6,902 nt of DNA from Actinomycetes bacterium (GCA_024275815.1 JAJRYI010000186.1:1-6902), one strand, 5' to 3'. Positions 1 to 5,791 are shown, counted from the stretch's first letter. A program made the numbers and translations. Notes: a model not told the origin generated them from the sequence alone.

Positions 1-266
1 CAGAGATCTACAAGGCGGGCCTCCACACGAACGCTCTCCTCGAGAGCCTCTCAGAGATCGTCATCGCGTGGCTGCTCCTCGAACAGGCTGAGGTCGCAGC
101 GGCGAAGCTACCAGAGGCAACGGGAAGTGACACTGGCTTCTACCGGGGGAAGGTGGCCTCGGCCCGGTTCTTGGTCAAGGACGCTCTGCCGAAGGTGGCG
201 ATCCGTACTGCAGCAGCCCAATCCGAGGACGCATGGCTGATGGACCTTCCAGACGAGGCGTTCTGA
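1..266 (+). CDS. Acyl-CoA dehydrogenase, C-terminal fragment (5' end outside window)
   Basis: This is the last 87 codons of a gene that begins before the window; the frame opens at base 3 and stops with TGA at 264-266. The visible protein is an amphipathic helical segment (EIYKAGLHTNALLESL, then a second helix) followed by FYRGKVASARFLVKDALPKV and the terminal LMDLPDEAF. That pattern matches the helical C-terminal extension of long FadE-type acyl-CoA dehydrogenases, which in many members ends in a similar acidic Pro-Asp/Glu-Glu-Ala-Phe tail. The family uses FAD to introduce a trans-2 double bond into acyl-CoA during beta-oxidation. The active-site glutamate and FAD-binding core lie outside the window, so chain-length specificity cannot be judged. 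Nothing downstream appears co-transcribed; a spacer with repeats follows. Confidence 0.82.
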   Translation, partial: EIYKAGLHTNALLESLSEIVIAWLLLEQAEVAAAKLPEATGSDTGFYRGKVASARFLVKDALPKVAIRTAAAQSEDAWLMDLPDEAF

Positions 267-267
267 G

Positions 268-370
268 CAGTTCACAGGCGACAGTTCACAGTTCACAGAG
301 AGAAGGGCTTCGCTGCGTCCTCACCGTGGCCCCTGCTCCTACTGTCAACTTCTTCTCCACTGTGAACTGT
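268..370. repeat. Three direct and one inverted copy of a 10-bp element between acyl-CoA dehydrogenase and nitroreductase
   Basis: The decamer CAGTTCACAG occurs at 268-277, 282-291 and 289-298 (the last two overlap by three bases). Its exact reverse complement CTGTGAACTG lies at 360-369. The third copy extended (288-305) can pair with 353-370: 11 bp are perfect, then AGAGAAG pairs with a one-base bulge, leaving a 47-nt loop. No T-run follows base 370, so this is not a classical intrinsic terminator. It lies just after the upstream stop and about 45 bp before the nitroreductase start, so it could be a terminator-like hairpin in mRNA or a cluster of operator half-sites. The rest of the 267-415 spacer holds only the -10 box listed separately. 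Confidence 0.6.
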
Positions 371-403
371 CCACGTCCTCCCAACGGTGAGCTGGCGTCT
401 GCC

Positions 404-409
404 TAGTCT
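404..409 (+). promoter_or_regulatory. Putative -10 box TAGTCT, leaderless start of nitroreductase
   Basis: TAGTCT fits the TANNNT -10 consensus and ends 6 nt before the ATG at 416, so transcription would begin at or next to the start codon. No Shine-Dalgarno sequence precedes the ATG. I see no convincing -35 element at the expected distance. Confidence 0.5.
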
Positions 410-415
410 TGGCGC

Positions 416-916
416 ATGAACCCTTGCTACACATCCATCCTTCGTCTTCGGGCGATTCGTGAGTTCGAGGATCGGCCGATCGATTCGGTGGACCTCGACG
501 CCGTTCTCGAAGCTGCGCGATGGACGGGTTCATCGAAGAACAGGCAGAACTGGTCGTTCATCGTGGTCGACGATTCGCGCCAGAAAGATCGACTGACCAA
601 AGCGGGTGATTTCACGACACCGATCGCCAACGCACCGGCAGCGATCTGCCTCGTTCAGGAACCCGATGGGTATGAGTTCGATACGGGCCGCCTTGCACAG
701 AACATCATGCTCGCCGCAGACGCTCTCGGGCTTGCAACGTGCCCCATCACGTTGCACCGGGAGGACATGGCAGCCGACATCCTCGGGTTGCCTGAGGGCA
801 GGCGGTGCCGCTACGCCATCGCGATCGGCTATCGGAGCCCTGCGTCGGGTCCCGCCAGGTTCGGAGGCCGTAAGGAAATCGGTGAGTTGGTGTACCACAA
901 CAGGTACGACGGCTGA
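416..916 (+). CDS. Nitroreductase family protein (FMN-dependent oxidoreductase)
   Basis: The product is a 166-residue flavin oxidoreductase of the nitroreductase family. These enzymes are usually FMN-binding homodimers that use NAD(P)H to reduce nitroaromatics, quinones or other electron-poor substrates; the physiological substrate here is unknown. Residues 10-16 (RLRAIRE) form the basic FMN-phosphate motif near the N terminus. GSSKNRQNW at 38-46 is the second FMN-contact loop, where most members have a Pro/Ser-Asn-Gln-Pro-type sequence. AQNIMLAADALGLATC at 94-109 is the conserved helix leading to the second flavin-contact region. The C-terminal GRKEIGELVYHNRYDG is the usual domain-swapped tail. 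At 166 residues it is at the short end of the family. The start is supported by the -10 box 6 nt upstream. It is followed after 14 nt by a small membrane protein gene, probably in the same transcript. The family call is firm; the substrate is not inferable. Confidence 0.9.
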   Translation: MNPCYTSILRLRAIREFEDRPIDSVDLDAVLEAARWTGSSKNRQNWSFIVVDDSRQKDRLTKAGDFTTPIANAPAAICLVQEPDGYEFDTGRLAQNIMLAADALGLATCPITLHREDMAADILGLPEGRRCRYAIAIGYRSPASGPARFGGRKEIGELVYHNRYDG

Positions 917-930
917 GATCCGGGGGGGTC

Positions 931-1197
931 ATGATCTTGACGATCCTCCTCATCGGTCTGCCACTCGGCTTCATCGTCGGAGTGACTCGTCGCCTCGACG
1001 CGCTCGCGTTCGGTGTGGTGGTCACCATCGTGGGATGGTGGGTTCTGCTCTTCACCGTTGGAGGCGTGGAGTTCACGGTCGCAACGTTGGCGTTGACGAC
1101 ACTCGCCGCGCTCGGGAACCTCACGATCGGCACAGGTACCGGCTGGGCTCTCGGGGCGGGGCTACGCACACTGTTCGGGATGACGGCCGAGCGGTAG
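931..1197 (+). CDS. Small hydrophobic membrane protein, unknown function
   Basis: I do not recognise this 88-residue protein. It is almost wholly hydrophobic, with likely membrane spans at about residues 1-18, 24-42 and 48-78. The third is rich in Gly, Thr and Ala and may be one long or two short helices. A short basic loop (TRRLD, 19-23) separates the first two spans. No signal-peptidase site or catalytic motif is visible. It starts 14 nt after the nitroreductase stop with no -10 box of its own; a G-run at 922-928 is the only upstream purine tract and sits very close to the ATG, so translation may depend on reinitiation from the upstream gene. It stops with TAG. A real gene is favoured by the tight spacing and by hydrophobic periodicity that is uniform to the stop. 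Antisense and other-frame readings here give only Arg/Pro/Ser-rich shadows. Confidence 0.6.
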   Translation: MILTILLIGLPLGFIVGVTRRLDALAFGVVVTIVGWWVLLFTVGGVEFTVATLALTTLAALGNLTIGTGTGWALGAGLRTLFGMTAER

Positions 1198-1283
1198 GTC
1201 GTCCCGTGACGGCCGGTGTTGAGTTCGGTGAGTCAACGCCCGACCTCGACACCTGTGGATGGGTTTGTGAGGTCGTGCGGACG

Positions 1284-1289
1284 TATCAT
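1284..1289 (+). promoter_or_regulatory. Putative -10 box TATCAT, leaderless start of murI-macro
   Basis: TATCAT differs from TATAAT at one base and ends 8 nt before the ATG at 1298, so the transcript would begin at or very near the start codon. No Shine-Dalgarno sequence lies upstream of the ATG. The 100-bp spacer (1198-1297) otherwise contains only a weak 5-bp stem (1218-1222 with 1233-1237). Confidence 0.5.
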
Positions 1290-1297
1290 CGCTCCCC

Positions 1298-2608
1298 ATG
1301 GCTGCCATAGCGATCTTCGACTCGGGTATCGGGGGAACCACGGTGTACGACGCGGTGCGAGAACGGGCCCCGTGGGTAGACATCGTCTACGTCGCCGACC
1401 ACGCTTTCGGACCGTACGGGGAGCGATCCCTCGACGAGGTTCGCGCACGGACCGAGGTACTTGCGAGGTATCTCGCATCCGCCGGAGTCGAGATGATCGT
1501 GATCGCATGCAACTCGGCATCTGCTGCGGCGCTACAGCATCTGCGTGCATCGCTTCGAGACGTCGCGTTCGTGGGCATGGAGCCGGCAGTCAAGCCGGCT
1601 GCCTCGATCACGACCACCGGTGTCGTCGGTGTGATGGCTACCGGAGCCACGTTTCAGGGTGAACTGTTCCGGTCACTCGTGGGAAAGCATGCAGAGGGTG
1701 TCGAGATCGTCGAACAGGCCTGCCCCGGACTCGCCGCCGCGATCGAGCACGGTGATGATGTTGGGCCGCTGCTCGAGCGGTACCTCGCCCCCATCATCGA
1801 GGCAGAGGCCGACGTCGTCGTCCTCGGATGTACGCACTACCCACTCATCCGGGATGCGATCGAACATCGCCTGCCTGAGGGGGTGGAGATCATCGACCCG
1901 TCGACCTCGGTGGCGCGAAGAGTTCTCGATGTCGCCCATGACGCAGGGATCGACCTCAAGGGCTCAGCCTCGACACGATGGTGGACCACAGCACCAGACG
2001 AGGATCGAGACGATGATCATGACTGGGAGACGATCGACATCCCCGAATCCGGCAAGGAGGCCGTTCGCGTCTGTGAGACCACGGTCGTCGCGTTGGCGGG
2101 TGATCTGACCGCCATGCCCGTCGACGCGATCGTGAACGCCGCGAACGTCGAACTCGTTCACGGAGGCGGCATCGCACTCGCCATCTCGAGAGCCGGAGGC
2201 CCGACGATCGATGAGGAGTCGCACCGGTGGACAGAGATGTACGGTCCCCTGGAGCCGGGCGTTGCTGCTCTCACGTCGGCGGGGGAGATGCCGTCGTCGT
2301 ACGTGATCCACGTCGCCGGTCCGATCCACACAGCGGGGCAGGACAACGAAGGCCTGCTGGCTGCTGCAGTGTTCGCGGCACTCGACATGGCCACGGAGAT
2401 CGAGGTCAAGACGATCGCGCTTCCTGCCATCTCTGCAGGTGTCTACGGGTACCCGCCGGACGAGGCGACGCTCGTCATAGCCGAGAGCACCGCCGAGTTC
2501 CTCGACGAGCAAGACACGACGCTGCGTTCCGTGCGCCTCGTCGGCTTCGACGACGCGATGGCAACGAGGTTCGCCGAGGCGATCGCCTCCTTGACCGACG
2601 AACTCTGA
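1298..2608 (+). CDS. murI: Glutamate racemase fused to a C-terminal macrodomain
   Basis: This 436-residue protein joins two complete domains. Residues 1-233 are a cofactor-independent glutamate racemase, which interconverts L- and D-glutamate to supply D-Glu for peptidoglycan in the cytoplasm. Visible features are DSGIGG (8-13), the substrate-loop motif GPYG (38-41), ACNSAS (70-75) with the first catalytic Cys71, GMEPAVKPAA (93-102), and LGCTHYPL (176-183) with the second catalytic Cys178 and His180. An acidic linker (about 234-260) follows. Residues 262-436 are a macrodomain: GDLT (268-271) with Asp269 for adenine binding, IVNAAN (278-283), HGGGIALAISRAGG (288-301), HVAGPI (338-343) and PAISAGVYGYP (376-386) for the phosphate and ribose loops. 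It resembles the archaeal AF1521 type more than the YmdB type, since the Asp after the Gly-rich loop is absent. Ordinary MurI proteins are about 260-280 residues and lack this domain. There is no in-frame ATG or GTG in the linker to start the macrodomain separately. The fusion's joint role is unknown. Confidence 0.92.
   Translation: MAAIAIFDSGIGGTTVYDAVRERAPWVDIVYVADHAFGPYGERSLDEVRARTEVLARYLASAGVEMIVIACNSASAAALQHLRASLRDVAFVGMEPAVKPAASITTTGVVGVMATGATFQGELFRSLVGKHAEGVEIVEQACPGLAAAIEHGDDVGPLLERYLAPIIEAEADVVVLGCTHYPLIRDAIEHRLPEGVEIIDPSTSVARRVLDVAHDAGIDLKGSASTRWWTTAPDEDRDDDHDWETIDIPESGKEAVRVCETTVVALAGDLTAMPVDAIVNAANVELVHGGGIALAISRAGGPTIDEESHRWTEMYGPLEPGVAALTSAGEMPSSYVIHVAGPIHTAGQDNEGLLAAAVFAALDMATEIEVKTIALPAISAGVYGYPPDEATLVIAESTAEFLDEQDTTLRSVRLVGFDDAMATRFAEAIASLTDEL
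2576..2589. repeat. 14-bp perfect palindrome GAGGCGATCGCCTC
   Basis: This perfect inverted repeat lies in the last codons of the murI-macro gene, 19 bp before its stop, close to the convergent junction with the YibE/F gene. It encodes EAIAS and could be simple codon coincidence. Without a following T-run, it could act at most as a weak hairpin. No other terminator is visible in the 16 bp (2609-2624) between the two convergent stop codons. Confidence 0.4.
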
Positions 2609-2624
2609 GAGCTTCGCCGTTGCC

Positions 2625-4025
2625 TCAGTGCTGATGCCGGTGGGCCGACGGCCACATGGTTGCCATCCACGTCGTCAACGGGACCGCAGCCACGATTCCG
2701 ATCGTGCCAACGAGCGACCGTACGATCTCCACCGCGACGACCTCGCTGTTTGCGACTGCGCCGAAGGACTGCTGCGCCAAGATGAACAGGATGGTGAGTG
2801 GCATTGCAGCCCCGAGATATGCGAGGACGAGTGTGTTGACGATCGATCCTACGTGGGCCCGTCCGATGGACATGCCTCGCATGAACAGCGGCTTGAACCC
2901 GATGCTTGGATCTGCGGACCGGATCTCGGCGATGGCAGATGCTTGGGTGACCGTGACGTCGTCGAGCGCACCTGCAGCACCGATGACGATCCCCGCGATG
3001 AGCAGGCCACGAATATCGAACCCCTCGAGCGTGAGCAACAGGGTGGCCTCTTCGGTCGCCAGACCCGTGAACTGGGCGAGCACCGTCGTCACCCACGACA
3101 GCCCGGTGATCAGGAACAGCGCAGCGAGGGTCCCGAGGAGGGCGATCGTCGAGGTCCTGTTGATGCCGTGCGAAACGTACAGCGCCAGATAGGCGACAGC
3201 GGCAGCCCCGATCATCGCGACGGCCAGCGCCGGGTTGCCGTCGAGGAGAGACGGGATGAGCCAGAAGAGGATGATGAACACCGAGAGGCCGAGTCCCGTG
3301 AGCGCAGCGAGGCCCTTCCATCGACCGAGGGCGATCACAGCGAGGGCGAACAACGCCGTGATCGCAACGAGAAGCCAGCGACGTTGATAGTCGGCGTACC
3401 GGTACATGGACTCCATCGACGCGGGGGAGATCGCAACGATGGAGCCGTCGAAGTCGAGCGTCACCATGACCTCACGGCCGGGGAACAAGCCCGAATCCTG
3501 GCCGGGAAACAGCTCCAGGGTTGCGACAGTCCCGGCGTCGGGGCCTGTGGAGAGCTCGATCTGTGCCGTCGTACACGTTGATTGGGGATCGAACTCGCAA
3601 GTCGTCTCTTCGAGGGAGACGATGACTCCACTTGGTGGGATTCGAGACAGAACCACCTTCTCGCCGACATCGAGCCTCGGCACGATGTCCTCGGTCGAGA
3701 ACTCCTGGTTGTAGGACTTTCCTGCCTCGGGCCCCTGGGTGAGCTCGAACGTGACGGTGATGCAGTCTCTCTCCGGTGTGGCAGGACACGGTGCCGTCGT
3801 CGTGTCGGTGACGGTGGCTTCGTGGAACTCCGATGGCACGCCGAGGACGGAGAACTCACCCGCCGCGATCTCTTTCGCAGACCCAGAAGGCCACAGGGCG
3901 ACGATGCCGACGACGATCAGCACACCGATCACGGCGGCGATGTACTCGGGTACGCCGAAGCGCCGTTGCTTTGCCTCTTCATCGGGCGAGAAGGCTGCCC
4001 AATCCTGTTCGGGAAGGTCGCTCAC
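2625..4025 (-). CDS. YibE/F family multipass membrane protein with duplicated extracytoplasmic domain
   Basis: The product is a 466-residue integral membrane protein of the YibE/F family, whose biochemical role is not established. The start is GTG at 4025-4023, chosen because a TATCGT -10 box ends 6 nt upstream and a longer frame would run into proC. A short cytoplasmic segment (1-26) precedes the first span (about 27-45). An extracytoplasmic region (about 50-210) follows, made of two related units, each with a C-X7-C pair (Cys80/Cys88 and Cys143/Cys151) before a (F/I)EL-x-x-GP(E/D)AG strand-turn. The membrane domain (about 216-456) has seven or so spans and the family signature: VSHGINRTSTIALLGT (284-299), GAAGALDDVTVTQASAI (349-365) and FMRGMSIGRAHVGSIVNTL (381-399). 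These polar residues within the membrane region suggest a transport or permease-like function, but that is inference. The protein ends in HRHQH. It is divergent from proC and convergent with murI-macro. Confidence 0.9.
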   Translation of the reverse strand: MSDLPEQDWAAFSPDEEAKQRRFGVPEYIAAVIGVLIVVGIVALWPSGSAKEIAAGEFSVLGVPSEFHEATVTDTTTAPCPATPERDCITVTFELTQGPEAGKSYNQEFSTEDIVPRLDVGEKVVLSRIPPSGVIVSLEETTCEFDPQSTCTTAQIELSTGPDAGTVATLELFPGQDSGLFPGREVMVTLDFDGSIVAISPASMESMYRYADYQRRWLLVAITALFALAVIALGRWKGLAALTGLGLSVFIILFWLIPSLLDGNPALAVAMIGAAAVAYLALYVSHGINRTSTIALLGTLAALFLITGLSWVTTVLAQFTGLATEEATLLLTLEGFDIRGLLIAGIVIGAAGALDDVTVTQASAIAEIRSADPSIGFKPLFMRGMSIGRAHVGSIVNTLVLAYLGAAMPLTILFILAQQSFGAVANSEVVAVEIVRSLVGTIGIVAAVPLTTWMATMWPSAHRHQH

Positions 4026-4031
4026 CCGCGA

Positions 4032-4037
4032 ACGATA
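4032..4037 (-). promoter_or_regulatory. Putative -10 box TATCGT, leaderless start of the YibE/F gene
   Basis: Read on the minus strand, TATCGT is followed by 6 nt and then the GTG at 4025. There is no Shine-Dalgarno sequence. Its -35 region would fall on the -10 box of the divergent proC promoter (4061-4066), so the two promoters share about 48 bp of DNA and may interfere or be co-regulated. Confidence 0.5.
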
Positions 4038-4060
4038 GGGGGAGCCACCCGTTTCTGCGA

Positions 4061-4066
4061 TAACAT
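4061..4066 (+). promoter_or_regulatory. Putative -10 box TAACAT, leaderless start of proC
   Basis: TAACAT ends 7 nt before the ATG at 4074 and no Shine-Dalgarno sequence is present, which fits a leaderless mRNA. The -35 position (about 4038-4043) is G-rich and not consensus; it abuts the -10 box of the divergent YibE/F promoter. Confidence 0.5.
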
Positions 4067-4073
4067 TTCTCTC

Positions 4074-4889
4074 ATGGACAGGCCAACAGTTGCAGTGCTC
4101 GGTGCAGGTTCGATGGGCGAGATCTTCGCATCGGGCCTCCTGCGAGCAGGATGGACCACCGACGACGTCTCCCTCGTGACCCGGCGAGACGCCAGGGTTC
4201 GAGAGCTCCAGTACTCGACGGGGATAACAGCCACGATGTCCCTCAGTGAAGGGGCGACGGGCAGAGACGTCGTCCTGATCGCGGTCAAGCCGAAGGACGT
4301 TGCGAGGGTCCTCCAGGAGATCGCTCCCGTGATCGATGCATCCCAGACGGTGGTCTCGATCGCCGCGGGGGTACCTCTCGCGACGTTCGAGACGGCGCTT
4401 GCGGGCGTGCCGATCATCCGGGCGATGCCGAACACACCGAGTGCGGTCGACCTCGGGATGACCGCCTTCACCGTCGGGGAACACGTCTTGCAACGTGACA
4501 TCGATCGCGCAACGATGATGCTCGGAGCGGTAGGTGAGACCATCGAGCTGTCTGAGGACCTGTTGGACGCGGTCACTGCAGTCTCTGGGACGGGACCGGC
4601 GTACGTGTTCCTCCTCGCAGAGTCGATGATCGAGGCTGCCATTCGGGAAGGGCTGCCCCACCACGCTGCCGAGAAACTCGTACATCAGACGCTGTGGGGT
4701 GCCGGTGCACTGCTCGCCGCATCCGACAAGTCGGCGTTCAGGCTGAGGGGCGAGGTCACGTCCCCGGGAGGGACGACAGCCGCTGCCATGCACGTCCTCG
4801 AAGATGGTGGGTTCCGTGCGCTCATGGAGGACGCGATCCAGGCTGCTGCCAAGCGATCGAAGGATCTCGGGAAGCGAGCTTCGGAGTGA
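4074..4889 (+). CDS. proC: Pyrroline-5-carboxylate reductase
   Basis: The 271-residue product reduces 1-pyrroline-5-carboxylate to L-proline with NAD(P)H, the last step of proline biosynthesis in the cytoplasm. The N terminus has the Rossmann dinucleotide motif VLGAGSMGE (8-16). VKPKDV (71-76) and SIAAGVPLATFE (95-106) are family motifs. RAMPNTP (116-122) lines the nicotinamide site. SGTGPAYVF (171-179) and the signature region LRGEVTSPGGTTAAAMHVLEDG (224-245) form the dimer and substrate-binding helices. Length matches the family's usual 260-280 residues and all key motifs are intact. The ATG is favoured over an upstream extension because the Rossmann strand begins immediately and a -10 box lies 7 nt before it. 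The TGA stop overlaps the GTG of the proline dehydrogenase gene (GTGA), so the two enzymes should be made together. Confidence 0.97.
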   Translation: MDRPTVAVLGAGSMGEIFASGLLRAGWTTDDVSLVTRRDARVRELQYSTGITATMSLSEGATGRDVVLIAVKPKDVARVLQEIAPVIDASQTVVSIAAGVPLATFETALAGVPIIRAMPNTPSAVDLGMTAFTVGEHVLQRDIDRATMMLGAVGETIELSEDLLDAVTAVSGTGPAYVFLLAESMIEAAIREGLPHHAAEKLVHQTLWGAGALLAASDKSAFRLRGEVTSPGGTTAAAMHVLEDGGFRALMEDAIQAAAKRSKDLGKRASE

Positions 4890-5791
4890 TCCGATCGGTG
4901 GTGCTCGGTATCACGGAGCGTTCCATCACGAAGAAGCTGGTCACGGACACGCCGATCGGGCGAAGTGTCGCCAGGCGGTTCGTTACAGGAGAGTCGCTCG
5001 ACTCGGCAGTGGCAGCGACCGAATCGCTCAACGCATCCGGGATGGCAGTGTCCCTGGACCACCTCGGCGAACACGTGACGAATCTCGAAGAGGCAAGGAA
5101 GGCGAAACAGTCGTACATCGCCTGTCTCAAGGCGATCCAGCGATCCGGTCTCGATGCGAACATCTCGATCAAGCTCACACAGCTCGGTCTCGGCCTCGAT
5201 GACGACGTCGCTGCTTCACACGTCGACGAGATCGCATCCGCCGCTTCGAAGGTGGAGACGACCGTCACGATCGACATGGAGGAATCGGCATACACCGAGG
5301 CGACCATCTCGATCTACGAGGAGGCACAGAGGGTGCACGGCAACCTGGGGATCGCTATCCAGGCCTATCTGCGCCGGAGCGCTGCAGATCTCGACCGCAT
5401 CGTCCCTCTCGGTGGCCACATCAGGCTCTGCAAGGGCGCCTACGTCGAACCCGAAGACATCGCGTACCAGTCCAGGGAGGACGTGGATGCCTCCTTCGAT
5501 CGGCTCGCTGGGATTCTCATGACTTGCCCGGACACGACGCCCGCGATCGCGACCCACGACGACGCGAGGATCGCACCGATACTCGAGATGGCGTCGGTGA
5601 GGGAAGGTCCGTGGGAGTTCCAGATGCTCTACGGCGTCCGCAGGGACCGTCAGAGGGAACTCGCGGCACTCGGTCATGATGTTCGGGTGTACGTCCCGTA
5701 CGGAGATGCGTGGTACCCGTATCTGACCCGTCGGCTCGCCGAGAGGCCTGCCAACGTCGCTTTCTTCGCGAGGGCACTCGTCGGCGGTTGA
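4886..5791 (+). CDS. Proline dehydrogenase, monofunctional (FAD-dependent)
   Basis: The 301-residue product oxidises L-proline to pyrroline-5-carboxylate, passing electrons through FAD to the respiratory quinone pool; it is the PRODH (beta/alpha)8-barrel without a fused P5C dehydrogenase. Motifs in order: SLDHLGEHV (56-64), ISIKLTQLG (93-101) with Lys96, TIDMEES (128-134), IAIQAYLRRS (156-165), IRLCKGAY (179-186), IATHDD (221-226), EFQMLYGVRRD (244-254) and VYVPYGDAWYPYLTRRLAERPAN (268-290). By homology with Thermus PRODH and E. coli PutA, Arg282-Arg283 bind the proline carboxylate and Tyr186 and the YxPYG loop shape the pocket. The GTG start overlaps the proC stop by four bases, giving the usual PRODH length; alternative upstream starts lie inside proC. 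No P5C dehydrogenase gene is visible in the window, so the second catabolic step must be encoded elsewhere. Symbols putA, putB and pruB are all used for this family, so none is assigned. Confidence 0.96.
   Translation: MIRSVVLGITERSITKKLVTDTPIGRSVARRFVTGESLDSAVAATESLNASGMAVSLDHLGEHVTNLEEARKAKQSYIACLKAIQRSGLDANISIKLTQLGLGLDDDVAASHVDEIASAASKVETTVTIDMEESAYTEATISIYEEAQRVHGNLGIAIQAYLRRSAADLDRIVPLGGHIRLCKGAYVEPEDIAYQSREDVDASFDRLAGILMTCPDTTPAIATHDDARIAPILEMASVREGPWEFQMLYGVRRDRQRELAALGHDVRVYVPYGDAWYPYLTRRLAERPANVAFFARALVGG

Noticed and set aside
268..298. Direct repeats considered as a CRISPR array or plasmid iterons
   Set aside because: Units are only 10 bp with 4-nt or negative spacing, and there are no spacers, cas genes or replication genes nearby.
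606..1310. Long plus-strand open frame across the nitroreductase and small membrane gene
   Set aside because: It overlaps both in another frame and translates to Arg/Pro/Ser/His-rich sequence typical of a shadow frame in high-GC DNA.
1581..1600. GC-rich hairpin (AGCCGGC / GCCGGCT, 6-nt loop) inside murI-macro
   Set aside because: It encodes the conserved EPAVKPA motif of the racemase and is best explained by codon choice.
2054..2060. Perfect Shine-Dalgarno look-alike AAGGAGG just before the macrodomain, suggesting separate translation
   Set aside because: The nearest GTG downstream is out of frame, and no in-frame ATG or GTG follows at a usable distance. The bases encode KEA in the linker.
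2443..3321. Minus-strand 292-codon frame overlapping the YibE/F gene and the end of murI-macro
   Set aside because: It is an alternate-frame shadow of the YibE/F gene (Arg/His/Gly-rich, no recognisable motif).
2628..3581. Plus-strand 317-codon open frame opposite the YibE/F gene
   Set aside because: Composition is extremely rich in Arg, Asp, Glu and Gly with no hydrophobic core. It mirrors the membrane protein's codons on the other strand.
3582..4073. Plus-strand N-terminal extension of proC by 164 codons
   Set aside because: It is antisense to the YibE/F gene and of biased composition. ProC's Rossmann strand begins right after the ATG at 4074, and total length from there matches the family.
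4026..4793. Minus-strand extension of the YibE/F reading frame by 256 codons into the region opposite proC
   Set aside because: The extension is rich in Arg, Gly, His and Asp, has no domain features, and lies antisense to an unmistakable proC. The GTG at 4025 has a -10 box at the right distance.
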